Positions 4,965 to 5,042 of a DNA stretch of 5,042 nt are shown here, one piece after another (position 1 is the stretch's first letter; the number at the start of each line of letters is the position of its first letter). The DNA is from Planctomycetota bacterium (GTDB lineage: Bacteria > Planctomycetota > UBA11346). The translations under genes were made by a program, and so were the position numbers. Location of the stretch: positions 1 to 5,042 of the forward strand of contig SLQH01000291.1 of NCBI GenBank assembly GCA_007131555.1, in the 5' to 3' direction. The notes beneath the pieces are model-generated. The model was not told the origin of the DNA, did no database searches, and saw nothing but the letters and a program-made list of their open reading frames with translations.

Positions 4965-5042
4965 GTCGGAGTTTGCAACCTTATACAGAGGTCATAGCTC
5001 CCCCTTACCCCCATAATAGGGAGTCTGCTGGACGTTTTTCTG

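Larger units (their letters stand above)
4749..5042. other. non-coding region downstream of the operon, repeat-rich
   Basis: This is about 294 bp to the window edge with no credible gene. It contains a 9-bp direct repeat, a TATAAT box, two GTRACTACTCA motifs and a strong hairpin, listed separately. The end holds a weak CTCCC (4998-5002) / GGGAG (5019-5023) pairing and GGTTG (4956-4960) / CAACC (4976-4980), with a T5 run at 5035-5039. None is a convincing terminator on its own. Confidence 0.7.

Noticed and set aside
4816..5016. 66-residue frame starting at the GTG of the repeat motif
   Set aside because: It begins in the conserved terminal motif, runs through a perfect hairpin, has low-complexity Arg/Ser content and no ribosome-binding site. 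It is most likely chance coding across repeats.

Overview
The window is bacterial, GC-rich and tightly coded. It holds four protein genes and three intergenic stretches. The gene set suggests the Planctomycetota / Verrucomicrobiota / Lentisphaerota (PVC) group: a PQQ-like beta-propeller protein with a C-terminal beta-rich domain, an AraC regulator, and a Gfo/Idh/MocA dehydrogenase paired with a xylose-isomerase-like TIM barrel. This taxonomic guess is inference from gene types only; there is no rRNA or marker gene in the window.

Layout: (1) 1-1707 (+) is the 3' part of a PQQ-like beta-propeller protein that begins upstream of the window. (2) 1708-1945 lies between convergent genes and is almost entirely inverted repeats: a 135-bp mini-element with perfect 12-bp terminal inverted repeats (GTAACTACTCAG), overlapped by a second, longer inverted repeat of about 26 bp per arm. 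(3) 1946-2776 (-) is an AraC-family regulator. (4) 2777-2886 is a divergent promoter region with a dyad CATATC-N11-GATATG. (5) 2887-3933 (+) is a Gfo/Idh/MocA oxidoreductase and 3930-4748 (+) a sugar phosphate isomerase/epimerase-like TIM-barrel protein. They overlap by ATGA and so form an operon. (6) 4749-5042 is non-coding: a 9-bp direct repeat, a TATAAT box, two more copies of the GTRACTACTCA motif, and a perfect 10-bp-stem hairpin.

How the genes fit together: the AraC protein probably senses a sugar or polyol and controls the divergent dehydrogenase-isomerase operon through the dyad. The two enzymes probably act on the same sugar, sugar acid, inositol or keto-sugar. The substrate cannot be read from the sequence. 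The PQQ-like protein is convergent with this module and need not be related to it.

The least explained signal is the GTRACTACTCAG family, with three clear sites in the forward direction and one reversed. In two of them the motif runs directly into a small AGACA/TGTCT hairpin, followed by a stronger GC-rich hairpin. It looks like a non-autonomous mobile element. The GTAA ends recall IS66-type termini from memory, but a structured RNA or REP-like family is possible. No transposase gene lies in the window.
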